Positions 1-8,600 of a stretch of 64,000 bases of DNA are shown piece after piece. Position 1 is the first letter of the stretch, and every line of letters starts with the position of its first letter. This stretch comes from Clostridiales bacterium (lineage in GTDB: Bacteria > Bacillota > Clostridia > Oscillospirales > Acutalibacteraceae), in NCBI GenBank assembly GCA_024684435.1, contig JAIKWV010000006.1, positions 1 to 64,000 on the forward strand. Reading direction: 5' to 3'. The translations under genes were made by a program, and so were the position numbers. Below the pieces are notes generated by a model that saw nothing but the letters and a program-made list of their open reading frames with translations, was not told where the DNA came from and made no database searches.

Positions 1-137
1 AATCCCATTTTGAATGCCTCCCTTTATTTTGTAGTTTGTGCAGTTGGCAGACCGCACGTCTATTCTATAAAGGGATTATTTTTTATTCAACTATTTAATT
101 CTTACCGAACCACGCGTCTAACGCGTGGTTTTCAGAT

Positions 138-178
138 ACAACAAAACCGCCCCGATGGATATGATCCAAGAGGCGGTC
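138..178 (-). terminator. Intrinsic terminator downstream of the rhamnosidase gene
   Basis: On the minus strand an 8-bp stem (ACCGCCTC with GGGGCGGT, one G-U pair) is followed by TTTTGTT, about 50 bases after the rhamnosidase stop codon. The rest of positions 1-227 has no convincing gene. It holds one further perfect 9-bp hairpin at 108-130 (AACCACGCG / CGCGTGGTT) without a long T tract on either strand. Confidence 0.65.
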
Positions 179-227
179 AATGTTTGCGTAGATAAAAATT
201 TTCGGAAACCGGCAGGTGTTTTTTGAT

Positions 228-2435
228 TTAAAGCTTTATATCCAAAGTGTCCTTTCCGCTCTTAAGCGGATATGTAACGCCGAACAGTTCAGCTTCGGCT
301 GTACAGCCCTTCGGCACACGGAAGGTAAAGCGCCATCCGCTGTCGGTTTTTTCATAATCAGAGCCCACATCGCCGTGATCCGTTTTAAGCGAGGCCTTTA
401 CCCGGGGTATACGTTCATCCGTATAGGGAACAAAGCGTATCTTTTTATATCCCGGTTCTTCTTCCACCGGAGAAATACCCGCAAGTCTGCGGAACATCCA
501 TGAGAACACACTGCCGTAGGCATAGTGGTTGAAGGAATTCATTTCAGGCGTAGCGAATTCTCCGTCCGGATGGATGCCGTTCCAGCGCTCCCATATGGTA
601 GTAGCGCCCATTGTCACGGCATAGAGCCATGAAGGATACTCGGTGCGCAGCAACAGATCAACTGCAAGCTTGTCCTCACCCACCATGGTAAGGGCATCCA
701 TAATGTGTGTCGAGCCGATAAAGCCGGTGGTAAGTCTGCCCATCCTTCTTACGTTCTCCGCAAGCTGTCTGCCGGTTTCAGCAAGATCGTCGGTAAGTCC
801 GAATACTATGGCAAGTGTAATGGCTGTCTGAATATCCTGCTTCATCCTGCCGTTTTCCATATATTCATCGCGGAAAAACGCCTTTACTTTTTCAAGAACA
901 TACTCATACCATGAGCAGTCATATCCCAGGATCTTGCAGGATCTTATCACGACCTGCAAACCGTAAGCAAGATAAGCCGTGGCAATAAGTCCCTTATTCG
1001 TTCCCTCTATAAAATGATCGCTGTCTATGATCTCAAGGTTCAGCCAGTCGCCGTAACCGTCGTTGATCCACGGACGTGCGAACTCCTTTTCGGGGGGCGC
1101 GTTTCTGTCCCTACACTTTTCGATCATGCCGTCAACATATTTTTTCATGGTCGGATACTGTCTTTTCAGACGTTCCTTATCCCCGTAAGCCATATACAAT
1201 TCCCAGGGAAGCACGGTTATAACATCATCCCACGCCGGGGAACCGCTGCCGACCCTGAAAACAGTGGAATAGGGCACCACATGGGTTATCGTGCCGTCCT
1301 CATGCTGTTCTGCGTCAACATCGTTATACCATTTATCAAAGAATCGGCGCACATCGTAGTTTATCGCCGCCGTCCGGCAGAACACTTCGGCGTCTCCCGT
1401 CCAGCCCAGGCGTTCGTCGCGCTGAGGGCAATCGGTGGGTATGTCAAGGAAATTACCTTTTTGTCCCCAACGCACATTGCGCACAAACTGATTGAGCAAT
1501 TCATTTGAACAGCTGAAACGTCCCGTAGGCTTCATTTCCGAATGCACAACGATAGCCGTGAAATCCTTCGGATCTATTTTCTCAAGACCCATGACCTGAA
1601 TGTATCTGAATCCGTAGAAGGTGTACTGCGGTTTGACCGTAAACGGTTTCGCGCCGGCAATAACGGCAAACTGCGCCTTTGCCGTGCGCAGATTTTCTGT
1701 ATAGACATTGCCGTTTTTGTCCAGCATTTCAAAGTGCTGAAGCGTTATTTCCGTTCCCCGTTCAGCTGAAGCTGAAAATTCCACATAGCCTGTGACCTCC
1801 TGTCCGAAGTCAACGACCTTTTCCCCTTTGGGTGTTATTATCAGCCTCTTTCCGGTTATACGCTCCTGCTCCCTGACAGGTTCTCCTTCCGCCGGGATAA
1901 GAATCTCCTTGTCATAATTAACAGCCACTGCCGGACGCAGGGGACTTTTTCTTGCCGTAAGGTCAACGGTCTCTCCGTTATACATATCGTTATAGACCAC
2001 TTGACTGCGGCAGGTCATCCACGTGTCATCCGTTAATATAACGTCCTCTGAACCGTCCTCGTATTCAACGGTCAATGCGGCGATAAGCGCCGCCTCGTCA
2101 CCCTTAAGCTCTTTTGCGTGGCGACAGTTTTTCTGGTGGTAAAACCAGCCGCGGCCGACCCCGACACAAAGCTCATTTTCTCCGTCTTTAATAAGCTCCG
2201 TAACGTCATAGGTCATATACTGAAGGCGTTTCCTGTACACTGTCCAGCCGGGAGCAAAAATGTCCTCCCCAATACGGTTGCCGTTGAGCGACGCCGCAAA
2301 GCAGCCGTGGGCGGTAATTGACAGCTTTGCGCTTTTTACATTGCCGGCGGGCGTAAATCCCCGATGAAATTCCGTTGCGCAAAGACCGTTGCTGCGCCTT
2401 GCCTTGATCCACTCAGCAAAAAAAAGATTATTCAT
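228..2435 (-). CDS. Alpha-L-rhamnosidase, GH78 family
   Basis: A glycoside hydrolase expected to remove terminal alpha-L-rhamnose from plant glycosides or rhamnogalacturonan side chains. The ~735 residues show the GH78 order: an N-terminal beta-sandwich/carbohydrate-binding part, the catalytic (alpha/alpha)6 barrel, and a C-terminal beta domain. The family signature DCPQRDERLGWTGD lies near residues 334-347 and carries the acidic general-acid candidate. The late-barrel motif FNHYAYGS is near residue 636. I chose the ATG at 2435 because GGAGA lies 9 bases upstream; an in-frame GTG at 2456 has no such site. No signal peptide is visible, so the enzyme is probably cytoplasmic and acts on imported oligosaccharides. 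It appears monocistronic, with its own terminator. Family assignment is firm; substrate is inferred. Confidence 0.93.
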   Translation of the reverse strand: MNNLFFAEWIKARRSNGLCATEFHRGFTPAGNVKSAKLSITAHGCFAASLNGNRIGEDIFAPGWTVYRKRLQYMTYDVTELIKDGENELCVGVGRGWFYHQKNCRHAKELKGDEAALIAALTVEYEDGSEDVILTDDTWMTCRSQVVYNDMYNGETVDLTARKSPLRPAVAVNYDKEILIPAEGEPVREQERITGKRLIITPKGEKVVDFGQEVTGYVEFSASAERGTEITLQHFEMLDKNGNVYTENLRTAKAQFAVIAGAKPFTVKPQYTFYGFRYIQVMGLEKIDPKDFTAIVVHSEMKPTGRFSCSNELLNQFVRNVRWGQKGNFLDIPTDCPQRDERLGWTGDAEVFCRTAAINYDVRRFFDKWYNDVDAEQHEDGTITHVVPYSTVFRVGSGSPAWDDVITVLPWELYMAYGDKERLKRQYPTMKKYVDGMIEKCRDRNAPPEKEFARPWINDGYGDWLNLEIIDSDHFIEGTNKGLIATAYLAYGLQVVIRSCKILGYDCSWYEYVLEKVKAFFRDEYMENGRMKQDIQTAITLAIVFGLTDDLAETGRQLAENVRRMGRLTTGFIGSTHIMDALTMVGEDKLAVDLLLRTEYPSWLYAVTMGATTIWERWNGIHPDGEFATPEMNSFNHYAYGSVFSWMFRRLAGISPVEEEPGYKKIRFVPYTDERIPRVKASLKTDHGDVGSDYEKTDSGWRFTFRVPKGCTAEAELFGVTYPLKSGKDTLDIKL

Positions 2436-2502
2436 AAAAACACGTCTCCATCCCACAATAATTTAGAGTTGTCAATGATAGGTAACACTTTTCTTTAAAT
2501 AA

Positions 2503-2539
2503 TTCTGAAACAAGGGTATTTACCCTTCGGATTTCAGAA
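2503..2539 (-). terminator. Nested hairpin terminator at the end of the restriction-modification operon
   Basis: An outer 8-bp stem (TTCTGAAA / TTTCAGAA) encloses an inner 7-bp stem (AAGGGTA / TACCCTT). The outer left arm contains the stop codon of the helicase gene. An A/T-rich stretch (TTATTTAAAG) follows on the minus strand. It separates the restriction-modification operon from the rhamnosidase gene. A TTGACA sits at about 2471-2476 upstream of the rhamnosidase, but I find no matching -10. Confidence 0.6.
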
Positions 2540-5500
2540 CTTCTCATCCACCAACGCCTGCAGTGTGCCATTCTTGGCTGCTTCTGCTGCGTCAGCCTGT
2601 ACAAAATTCTTTGTTTCAGCCTTCATCTGCGGATCGAATCCAAGGATATAGTTTGTGGCAATACGGTATATGATCTCAGTCGGCGCCATACCGTAAACCT
2701 GATCGCGCAGAATGTGTTTGATACGCTCGCCATCGTCCGGGATCGCGGCCTTCATTTTCTCGCTTCTATACAGGCGTTTAACGATCTCTGTTATATACAG
2801 ACCGGATTTCATATAGAGATCAGCGAATGTCTTAGTCGGATCGTCAAAGCAGCCGGGGTTCTGTTCTTCCAGAAGGTCGACCATCTTTGCGACGACCCAT
2901 CGGGGCGTAAAGATCTGATTGTTTTTCTGCGGTGGAACATAATCGAAGATATCTTCTTCCTGCTCCTCAAAGTAATTGGCAAGCTTCTTACGCAGGTGGA
3001 GGAATTCGCGCACAGAGTCATTGAACACCACGGGGTCAAACAGTTTGCCCTCAAAGTGTTTGATCTCTCCGGTTTCTTCGTCGGTATAGTCGCCGCCGTC
3101 CCGCAGGAAGCGGAACTGTGCCAAAGATACGCTTGTAACCTCGCAGAACACGCTGTCCGGAATTATCTCGTCAAAGTTTTCAAGGGTCGTTTCCGCAGTG
3201 CCGTAAGCCATAAGGAAAGACGGGATCGTGCGGGCAAAGCCGCGCAGATGATCACGAATGTCATCCTCGATGCTTTCCTTGACCTTTTCTTTTTCTGATG
3301 TTTCTGCGGCACGCACGGCGTTCTTGCTTGCTTCTCTTACAAAGGTATCAACAGACTCGTGCAGCTTCTCCCGCAGAGATTCGCTTGCTTGTTCTATCTG
3401 CCTCTGGTACTTCTCACGGATAGCAGGTTTCTCTTCAGGCCTTGCTTCTTTTAACTCGGCGCCTCTCGCATATTCCAGCTTGTTGCGCTCGATAGAATAA
3501 TCGCCGTATGCCTGTTCGACAAGTTTGTCAGCGTCTTGCTGAATATTCCGCTCCAGACGGTTGCGTTCCTGTGGACGCATATCCGTATACGCCTTCTTCG
3601 TTTCTTCAACGATGGGCTTAACAGCAGCATGCGCAAACAGCTCTTTGAGCTTTTGCAGCTCCGTGTCAGTCTTCTTTTTGCCTATGGATGCCTGCTCCAG
3701 CTCTTCTGTAAACGTTTCGGTGATGTCGTATATCTTCTCACCGAAAATATCTGTGGCAAGACCTATAACGTGTCCTTCTTCGATCTGTACATTACCGTTT
3801 TCGTCCAGCGGCAGCCCGGCGGCTTTGTCTGGGTCAAGACCATTTTTCGACTTTGGCTCGTCCACCGGAGTAAATTGGCTGAGAATGTCCATGACAGCTT
3901 TCGGTGCGGAGAATATATTTGAAATATTCTGGAACAGATAGTTGCACATAAAGCCGCGCTTGACGACCTCCTGTGAACGGAGTTTGCGGGGAATGGACAG
4001 TACTTTTTCCGCGTCCAGTTCCACCATTTCGCCGTTTTCATCTTCGCCGATTACCGGGAAGAAGTTGAGCAGTTCGCGTACATGCTGTTTGCGCGTATCG
4101 CTGTCGCCTCTGCCGTCTGCGGTTTCGGAAATCAGATCGTTAGCAAATTCTTCAAATAAAATCAGTGTTCTGGCGGGATCAAAATCGAACACATATGCGT
4201 TTTTCTTTCTGTAGAATGAACCGTCCGCGCGCTTGAACAGGCACGGATTCTGAGCGCGGAACGCAGCCTGCATATACAGCGAGGGGCTGCGAATACCGCT
4301 GAGCATCATTATAGCTGTCCATTCCGGGATAGTCACGCCGGTGGTAAGCTGCCCGACGGACAGCGTAATGGTTTTGTCATATTGTGCTATGGCGGCGTTC
4401 ACACGGTCAAATGCCGCGTTCCGTTCTATTTCTTCTTTCTCTTCGTCCTTAGGCTTGCCATCTCCGGCGGCGAGGACGATTTTATATTGTCCGAAAACAG
4501 GATGCTGCTCCAGTTTTTCCTGCAGCGCCTTTGCGCTGTCAACACGGTTGAGCAGCCAAATAGTATGCTTCAATTCGTCCCGCAATTCATCAGTCGAGAA
4601 CGGGAATTTTACCTGTGTCGTCATGGCGTCGAGGAAACGATCCACCGCGCTGTCGTGCAGGAAATTTCCTCTCCCATCCGTAGCAAAGAATTCATTCAGG
4701 TCAAAGGCAAACGCCTTCTGTTCTCCGTCAATATCAACTCCGCCGCGCAGCTCTTCCTGCACGATCTCACTCAGCTGATATGTCAGTAGATTGAGCTGCG
4801 GAAGTGTGGCATAGGGGTTTTCACCGTCGGCGTCGTTCCATTCCCGCTTTGCTTTCTGTTCGTCGGCATAAGTCCAGTTGTATATAGCGTCCTCGCCGAA
4901 TTTGTCGTTGGCAAGCGCCTTGAAGGGCGTGCCGGACAGATGAAGCGTGAACCTGCGCTTGATTTTATTGAATGCCGTATCGGTTTTGTAAGTGTCAACG
5001 CCTTCGTGGGCTTCGTCAACGATCAGTACATCCCAATCTATCGAGGCGATTTCTTTGTTCTTATCGAATTTACCGCCTAAATCAATAGAACCCTTAAGAT
5101 CCTGCAGGCTGATGAATTCAATGCAGCGCATGGGATTCCTGTTGGCTAATATATCGTTTGTATACTGTTCGCGCGACAGCACATATTTTTTACCCTGTAA
5201 CGCCGATGCATTGCTGACGAATTGATAGCCCGACTCCGGGGCAAAGAAACGTTCATAGTCCGAATACCATGAGTTGGCGATGGAAGGTCGGTTTGTAACG
5301 ATCAGGACGTTTTTCGCGTCGACCTCCTTGCAGAAATCATAGGCGGAGAGCGTCTTTCCGAAACGCGGTTTTGCGTTCCAGAGGAACGCACCTTTTTCGT
5401 GACTCTTAAAATATTCGACAGTCTTCCGTACCGCTTCCGCCTGTTCGCGGCGCAGCGTATATGGCGTAACAGAGTCGACCGTTTGAAGAATGCCGCGGCT

Positions 5501-5845
5501 CTCCCGAAAATCATGGAAGTGATCATGTGCGTCCGGCGGCAGTATCTCGAACCATTCGTTATTCTTGCCCGGCTCCTGAGTGTAACCGAGCTTGCGCAGA
5601 TATGCGTGGAAATCCGTGTCACGGAACCGTTCGCCGGAACCGTCGTCAAATACGGCTTGGCCGCGCCATTCTATTTTATATTCCACATCCGCTGTGTGGG
5701 TCTGCTGCTTTATTCGCGTCTCAACGTCCTGCTCGGTGTAGCCTATCTTTGTCCAGCCGTCATGCCGGCGGATCTCCGGGGTGGTGTAGGCATAGATCAT
5801 GGGCACGACAGGCGCAGCGGTTTTGATTTCAATAGCACGCATCAT
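2534..5845 (-). CDS. Restriction subunit: GIY-YIG-like nuclease, superfamily 2 helicase and methylase motif I domain
   Basis: A 1,103-residue protein with three parts. Residues ~16-50 look like a GIY-YIG/T5orf172 nuclease start (IYAY...WTKIGYT, then an Arg). Residues ~130-620 are a DEAD/DEAH motor: Walker A NAKPRFGKT at 157-165, DEAH at 277-280, a SGTPF motif near 303, and a motif VI-like segment (MQAAFRAQNP). A Glu/Lys-rich helical region follows. The last ~130 residues carry the first half of an N6-adenine methylase: a QIFTPRWVV start, motif I FADLYMKSG and a downstream VYGMAPTEI segment, but no NPPY. The gene overlaps the preceding NPPY gene by 4 bases (ATGA), so the two are probably translated together. 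It should be the translocating and cleaving subunit of a Type IIG/III-like system. Confidence 0.85.
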   Translation of the reverse strand: MMRAIEIKTAAPVVPMIYAYTTPEIRRHDGWTKIGYTEQDVETRIKQQTHTADVEYKIEWRGQAVFDDGSGERFRDTDFHAYLRKLGYTQEPGKNNEWFEILPPDAHDHFHDFRESRGILQTVDSVTPYTLRREQAEAVRKTVEYFKSHEKGAFLWNAKPRFGKTLSAYDFCKEVDAKNVLIVTNRPSIANSWYSDYERFFAPESGYQFVSNASALQGKKYVLSREQYTNDILANRNPMRCIEFISLQDLKGSIDLGGKFDKNKEIASIDWDVLIVDEAHEGVDTYKTDTAFNKIKRRFTLHLSGTPFKALANDKFGEDAIYNWTYADEQKAKREWNDADGENPYATLPQLNLLTYQLSEIVQEELRGGVDIDGEQKAFAFDLNEFFATDGRGNFLHDSAVDRFLDAMTTQVKFPFSTDELRDELKHTIWLLNRVDSAKALQEKLEQHPVFGQYKIVLAAGDGKPKDEEKEEIERNAAFDRVNAAIAQYDKTITLSVGQLTTGVTIPEWTAIMMLSGIRSPSLYMQAAFRAQNPCLFKRADGSFYRKKNAYVFDFDPARTLILFEEFANDLISETADGRGDSDTRKQHVRELLNFFPVIGEDENGEMVELDAEKVLSIPRKLRSQEVVKRGFMCNYLFQNISNIFSAPKAVMDILSQFTPVDEPKSKNGLDPDKAAGLPLDENGNVQIEEGHVIGLATDIFGEKIYDITETFTEELEQASIGKKKTDTELQKLKELFAHAAVKPIVEETKKAYTDMRPQERNRLERNIQQDADKLVEQAYGDYSIERNKLEYARGAELKEARPEEKPAIREKYQRQIEQASESLREKLHESVDTFVREASKNAVRAAETSEKEKVKESIEDDIRDHLRGFARTIPSFLMAYGTAETTLENFDEIIPDSVFCEVTSVSLAQFRFLRDGGDYTDEETGEIKHFEGKLFDPVVFNDSVREFLHLRKKLANYFEEQEEDIFDYVPPQKNNQIFTPRWVVAKMVDLLEEQNPGCFDDPTKTFADLYMKSGLYITEIVKRLYRSEKMKAAIPDDGERIKHILRDQVYGMAPTEIIYRIATNYILGFDPQMKAETKNFVQADAAEAAKNGTLQALVDEKF

Positions 5846-6876
5846 GCCATCTCCTTCACATGGGATTCAATAAAGGCGATCTCCGTTTCATCCAGACCGT
5901 ATTTGCGGTACAGCTGCCGGTCGATGTCCGCCACCGACTGTGACCAGTCGATGTCAGACATCGACGTGAAGTCCTGTAATGGAACATACTTCCATTTTTC
6001 AGGTGGGTTATCTTGAGTTACTTTTAGAACACCCAACATACACCGCACAAATTTAGTACAAATGTATTTATAGCAGGCTTTTGCTTCCTGTTCCGTATCA
6101 AATGATCCTATACTGATAAATGATTCTGTATGGCCGATGACCGGATGGCCGATGACCGGAGTTGTTAATACCTCGCCAAGAGCTCCAGAGCCATTTGCTT
6201 TAGGCACAAATATTTTCCACTTGTAAAGGTTCTTGACTTCGGTTACATAGTCTGCACGGATATATTTATACGTTCGTTCAGAACCGTAACGACCAAATAT
6301 TTTTATATAATTATGCTCATCATTTGGCTTTTCATCAAAGAAAATATCAGGAAGCCTTTCAAAGGTATTCGACTTTAAATCAAATGCATGACCTTTGCTC
6401 AATCGTCCTATAACATCAGGGTTTTCCTGATGAAGTTTTTCAGTGAAATGATAAGCATAACTGGAAACAACAATTGAACTCATGCTTGTAAAGTAGTCGT
6501 TGTGATAAACTTTGTTTAAAAGTGTATTTAATTCATCAAAAGAGGTAAATGTTTCAATGGCACCAAAAACAAGGTTTCTATCATGATATGTAATTGCAAC
6601 TCCACCCTTGATGTCGGTATTTGGAAACACTTTACTGCTATCCTGCTCATGCCACAATACTTTCAAATGAGGATCATTGAGCATTTTGCGATTCCATTCC
6701 TTTGGGGTGCTTCCGGCGTTAAAGAGAAAACGAGCAGGATGAATCAATTCTACTTTTTCTGCAATATCATAGGACGCATCCAAAAACTTATGATATATCG
6801 GCGGTGCAAATGTCTTGTTGTCGCCTTCTTGCTCCTCCTGATACGGCGGGTTCCCGATTATAAAATCAAATTTCAT
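5842..6876 (-). CDS. Eco57I-type N6-adenine DNA methyltransferase, catalytic half
   Basis: A 344-residue protein that begins almost directly with methylase motif IV: IIGNPPY is at residues 6-12. Downstream are the family segments HPARFLFNAG and FPNTDIKGG, and a probable target-recognition part towards the C-terminus. The usual N-terminal half with motif X and SAM-binding motif I is absent. That half is found instead at the C-terminus of the next gene and, in another version, in the first gene of the operon. The start is secure: AGGAGG lies 6 bases before the ATG. The stop overlaps the next start (ATGA). The expected role is adenine methylation of the host's own sites, as a complex with its neighbours. 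Confidence 0.88.
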   Translation of the reverse strand: MKFDFIIGNPPYQEEQEGDNKTFAPPIYHKFLDASYDIAEKVELIHPARFLFNAGSTPKEWNRKMLNDPHLKVLWHEQDSSKVFPNTDIKGGVAITYHDRNLVFGAIETFTSFDELNTLLNKVYHNDYFTSMSSIVVSSYAYHFTEKLHQENPDVIGRLSKGHAFDLKSNTFERLPDIFFDEKPNDEHNYIKIFGRYGSERTYKYIRADYVTEVKNLYKWKIFVPKANGSGALGEVLTTPVIGHPVIGHTESFISIGSFDTEQEAKACYKYICTKFVRCMLGVLKVTQDNPPEKWKYVPLQDFTSMSDIDWSQSVADIDRQLYRKYGLDETEIAFIESHVKEMA

Positions 6877-6910
6877 GCTGTTCCTCCTAATATTTTATCT
6901 CGCCCATCTC

Positions 6911-7037
6911 GGCTTCTCCTTGAGGAGAAGCTGTCGCGCGCCAGCGTGACTGATGAGGTGTAATGCCATAAATTACATCTGTCTTTTGATTATCCACCTC
7001 ATCCGCCCTTCGGGCACCTTCTCCTCAAGGAGAAGGC
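6911..7037. repeat. Palindromic intergenic element (CTTCTCCTTGAGGAGAAG type)
   Basis: A ~127-bp imperfect palindrome. Each end is itself a small palindrome: CTTCTCCTTGAGGAGAAG on the left and CCTTCTCCTCAAGGAGAAGG on the right. The inner arms GATGAGGTG (6952-6960) and CACCTCATC (6995-7003) are inverted copies. The element fills the gap between the DUF559 gene and the NPPY methylase gene and supplies the last codons and stop of the former. It looks like a small non-autonomous repeat, of the kind common in Clostridia. Confidence 0.75.
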
Positions 7038-7390
7038 ATTTTTTGCAACCTGTTCAAAATGTCCTGACAGACAGAATCAAAATGTTGGTTCACATCAGAA
7101 TTGGCATATCTGACAACGGTAATGCCGTTTTCTCTAAAAAACGCATCACGCTCTTGATCTGCTGACAGACCGTCTTTTTCAAAATGCTGCGAACCGTCCA
7201 GTTCAATTACAAGCTGTGCTGCGGCAATATAAAAATCCGCAATATAGTTTCCAAATACTTTTTGACGATGTACAGTATACGGAAGTTGTTTCAGAAAATC
7301 GTACCACAAATGGCGTTCTTCTTTGGTCATATTTTTACGAAGCTTTTGCGCATTAACCTTTAATTTGAAATTACTGAGTGTATTCATCAT
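7025..7390 (-). CDS. DUF559-family (Vsr-like) endonuclease-fold protein
   Basis: About 121 residues of the DUF559 family, which shares the PD-(D/E)XK fold with Vsr repair nucleases. Visible signatures are RKNMTKEERHLWY near the N-terminus, YTVHRQKVFGNYIADFY with the catalytic-type Asp, VIELDGSQH, and the late RDAFFRENGITVVRY segment. It sits inside the restriction-modification operon, 6 bases after the first gene. The start is one of two adjacent ATG codons (7390 or 7387); AGG lies just upstream. The last residues (KMPSP and the stop) are encoded by the palindromic element at 6911-7037, so the C-terminus was probably set by insertion of that repeat. The partner role in restriction or repair is inferred. 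Confidence 0.85.
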   Translation of the reverse strand: MMNTLSNFKLKVNAQKLRKNMTKEERHLWYDFLKQLPYTVHRQKVFGNYIADFYIAAAQLVIELDGSQHFEKDGLSADQERDAFFRENGITVVRYANSDVNQHFDSVCQDILNRLQKMPSP

Positions 7391-7396
7391 CAGCAC

Positions 7397-8278
7397 CTAT
7401 CTCCGCTTAAGCGACTCAAACGTAACGCTTTCCTTTGTACGCCAGTCATAGATCCGGCAGGGCGGCTGTTCCGGTTCATGCGGCTCAATCTCACCAAAGA
7501 AACTGATCTGTTCAAATTCCGCCTGCGCCTTGCAGTTGGGGACCGTGTCGGTAAGACCGTCCATCTGCCATAGGTTCCACGCGATCACGTTGGCGATGTG
7601 GCTGTACTCCGCCTCCGAAGGTTCCCGGTTCAGCGCGGAACGTGTATACTCTGCAAATGTGGAAAACACATTGACCCGTGCTATCAACAGATTGTCGCCC
7701 TGGAATTCGTAGCCGTAGGTGCTCTCAACGGCACGTATCGCCCACTGCATCCATTCTGCGTCGTCCGCCGCGTTTTCCGTGACCACACGGAGCTTTCGGT
7801 CGAGAATGCCTACCCGCTGCGGAATCGGGAGCAATTCGCCGGATTCCACGTCATACCGTGTAACAAGATAGGGTGCTTCCCCGCAGGTTATCTCCAATCG
7901 CCGGGAATCCACGTACTCCTGCCATGTTTTGTCCGGCGGGAACTGTATGCGCTCTGTGGGTTGCCCGTCCCGGAAAAACACATCGGGTGATCCAAACCAG
8001 ACCTCGTCAGCGTAGTCGTTCATCTTCCGCACTACCCACAGCGGCGTAAACACCTCGGCGTGCCGCCGTGTGCGTTGGCTTTGTGCTTCCCGTTCCTTCT
8101 CTGCACGGGTACGGATGCAAAATGTATCGTCAGCCGTGATCTGCTGCATTTTGTCAAACATATCATACTCGGCTGTCGCCCATAGGATATTCTGTTTTGT
8201 CGTCTTGTCGGACAAAAGCCTCTCCAAAAAGCCTAAGCACCGCACAGCGGCAATATCCGAATAAATCTGCACACGCAA
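7397..8278 (-). CDS. Restriction-modification methylase N-terminal subunit (subunit M-like)
   Basis: A ~293-residue protein resembling the N-terminal part of Eco57I-like methylase subunits. The conserved early segment LLSDKTTKQNILWAT is followed by HAEVFTPLWVVRKMND (motif X region), EITCGEAPYL (a motif I variant) and YGYEFQGDNLLIARVN, and it ends soon after AWNLWQMDGL. There is no NPPY motif; that is supplied two genes downstream. I chose the TTG start at 8278 because GGAGG lies 8 bases upstream and a good promoter lies just before it. The open frame continues to 8446, but that extension runs back over the promoter and the tRNA terminator and is unlikely to be translated. It is the first gene of the operon. 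Confidence 0.8.
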   Translation of the reverse strand: MRVQIYSDIAAVRCLGFLERLLSDKTTKQNILWATAEYDMFDKMQQITADDTFCIRTRAEKEREAQSQRTRRHAEVFTPLWVVRKMNDYADEVWFGSPDVFFRDGQPTERIQFPPDKTWQEYVDSRRLEITCGEAPYLVTRYDVESGELLPIPQRVGILDRKLRVVTENAADDAEWMQWAIRAVESTYGYEFQGDNLLIARVNVFSTFAEYTRSALNREPSEAEYSHIANVIAWNLWQMDGLTDTVPNCKAQAEFEQISFFGEIEPHEPEQPPCRIYDWRTKESVTFESLKRR

Positions 8279-8316
8279 GCGCGTTTCCTCCAAGCCAATA
8301 TAATAATCTAAATTAA

Positions 8317-8345
8317 AGTATAACAAAAAAGCGATAACATTGCAA
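8317..8345 (-). promoter_or_regulatory. Sigma-A promoter of the restriction-modification operon
   Basis: On the minus strand TTGCAA (8345-8340), a 17-base spacer, then TATACT (8322-8317). Transcription should start near 8309, giving a ~30-base leader that contains GGAGG and the TTG start at 8278. Confidence 0.75.
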
Positions 8346-8422
8346 GATATCCACAATATTGTATTTACAGTCCACCGGACTGTTTCTCTCGCTTCGCTCG
8401 CGCCCTTTTCAAGTCTCGCCCT

Positions 8423-8463
8423 AAAAAAGAAATTATCCCGCCACAAAAGTGACGGGATAATTT
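8423..8463 (-). terminator. Intrinsic terminator of tRNA-Pro
   Basis: A 15-bp stem with one G-U pair (AAATTATCCCGTCAC with GTGGCGGGATAATTT) and a TTTT loop, followed by CTTTTTT on the minus strand. It begins directly after the CCA end of the tRNA. Confidence 0.9.
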
Positions 8464-8464
8464 C

Positions 8465-8540
8465 TGGTCCGAGTGGCGAGACTTGAACTCACGGCCTCTT
8501 GACCCCCAGTCAAGCGCGCTCCCAACTGCGCCACACCCGG
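8465..8540 (-). tRNA. tRNA-Pro (anticodon GGG)
   Basis: A full 76-base cloverleaf can be drawn: acceptor stem CCGGGTG/CACTCGG, D stem GCGC/GCGC, anticodon stem CTTGA/TCAAG around loop CTGGGGG (anticodon GGG), T stem GTGAG/CTCGC with loop TTCAAGT, and an encoded CCA. Its 3' end points at the restriction-modification operon, a typical arrangement for islands inserted at tRNA genes. I saw no second copy of the tRNA 3' end that would mark an attachment site. Confidence 0.97.
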
Positions 8541-8552
8541 ATAACAACGAAT

Positions 8553-8581
8553 ATATTATCACAAACCTCTTTCGTTGTCAA
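8553..8581 (-). promoter_or_regulatory. Sigma-A promoter of tRNA-Pro
   Basis: TTGACA (8581-8576), a 17-base spacer and TAATAT (8558-8553) on the minus strand, close to consensus as expected for a stable-RNA promoter. The tRNA begins 12 bases after the -10 box. Confidence 0.85.
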
Positions 8582-8600
8582 TATATAAAAACAATTAAAT

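Noticed and set aside
2471-2476. TTGACA as rhamnosidase promoter
   Set aside because: No -10 hexamer at 16-18 bases.
8279-8446. Upstream extension of the first restriction-modification gene to 8446
   Set aside because: It would be read through the promoter at 8317-8345 and into the tRNA terminator; the TTG at 8278 has GGAGG at the right distance.
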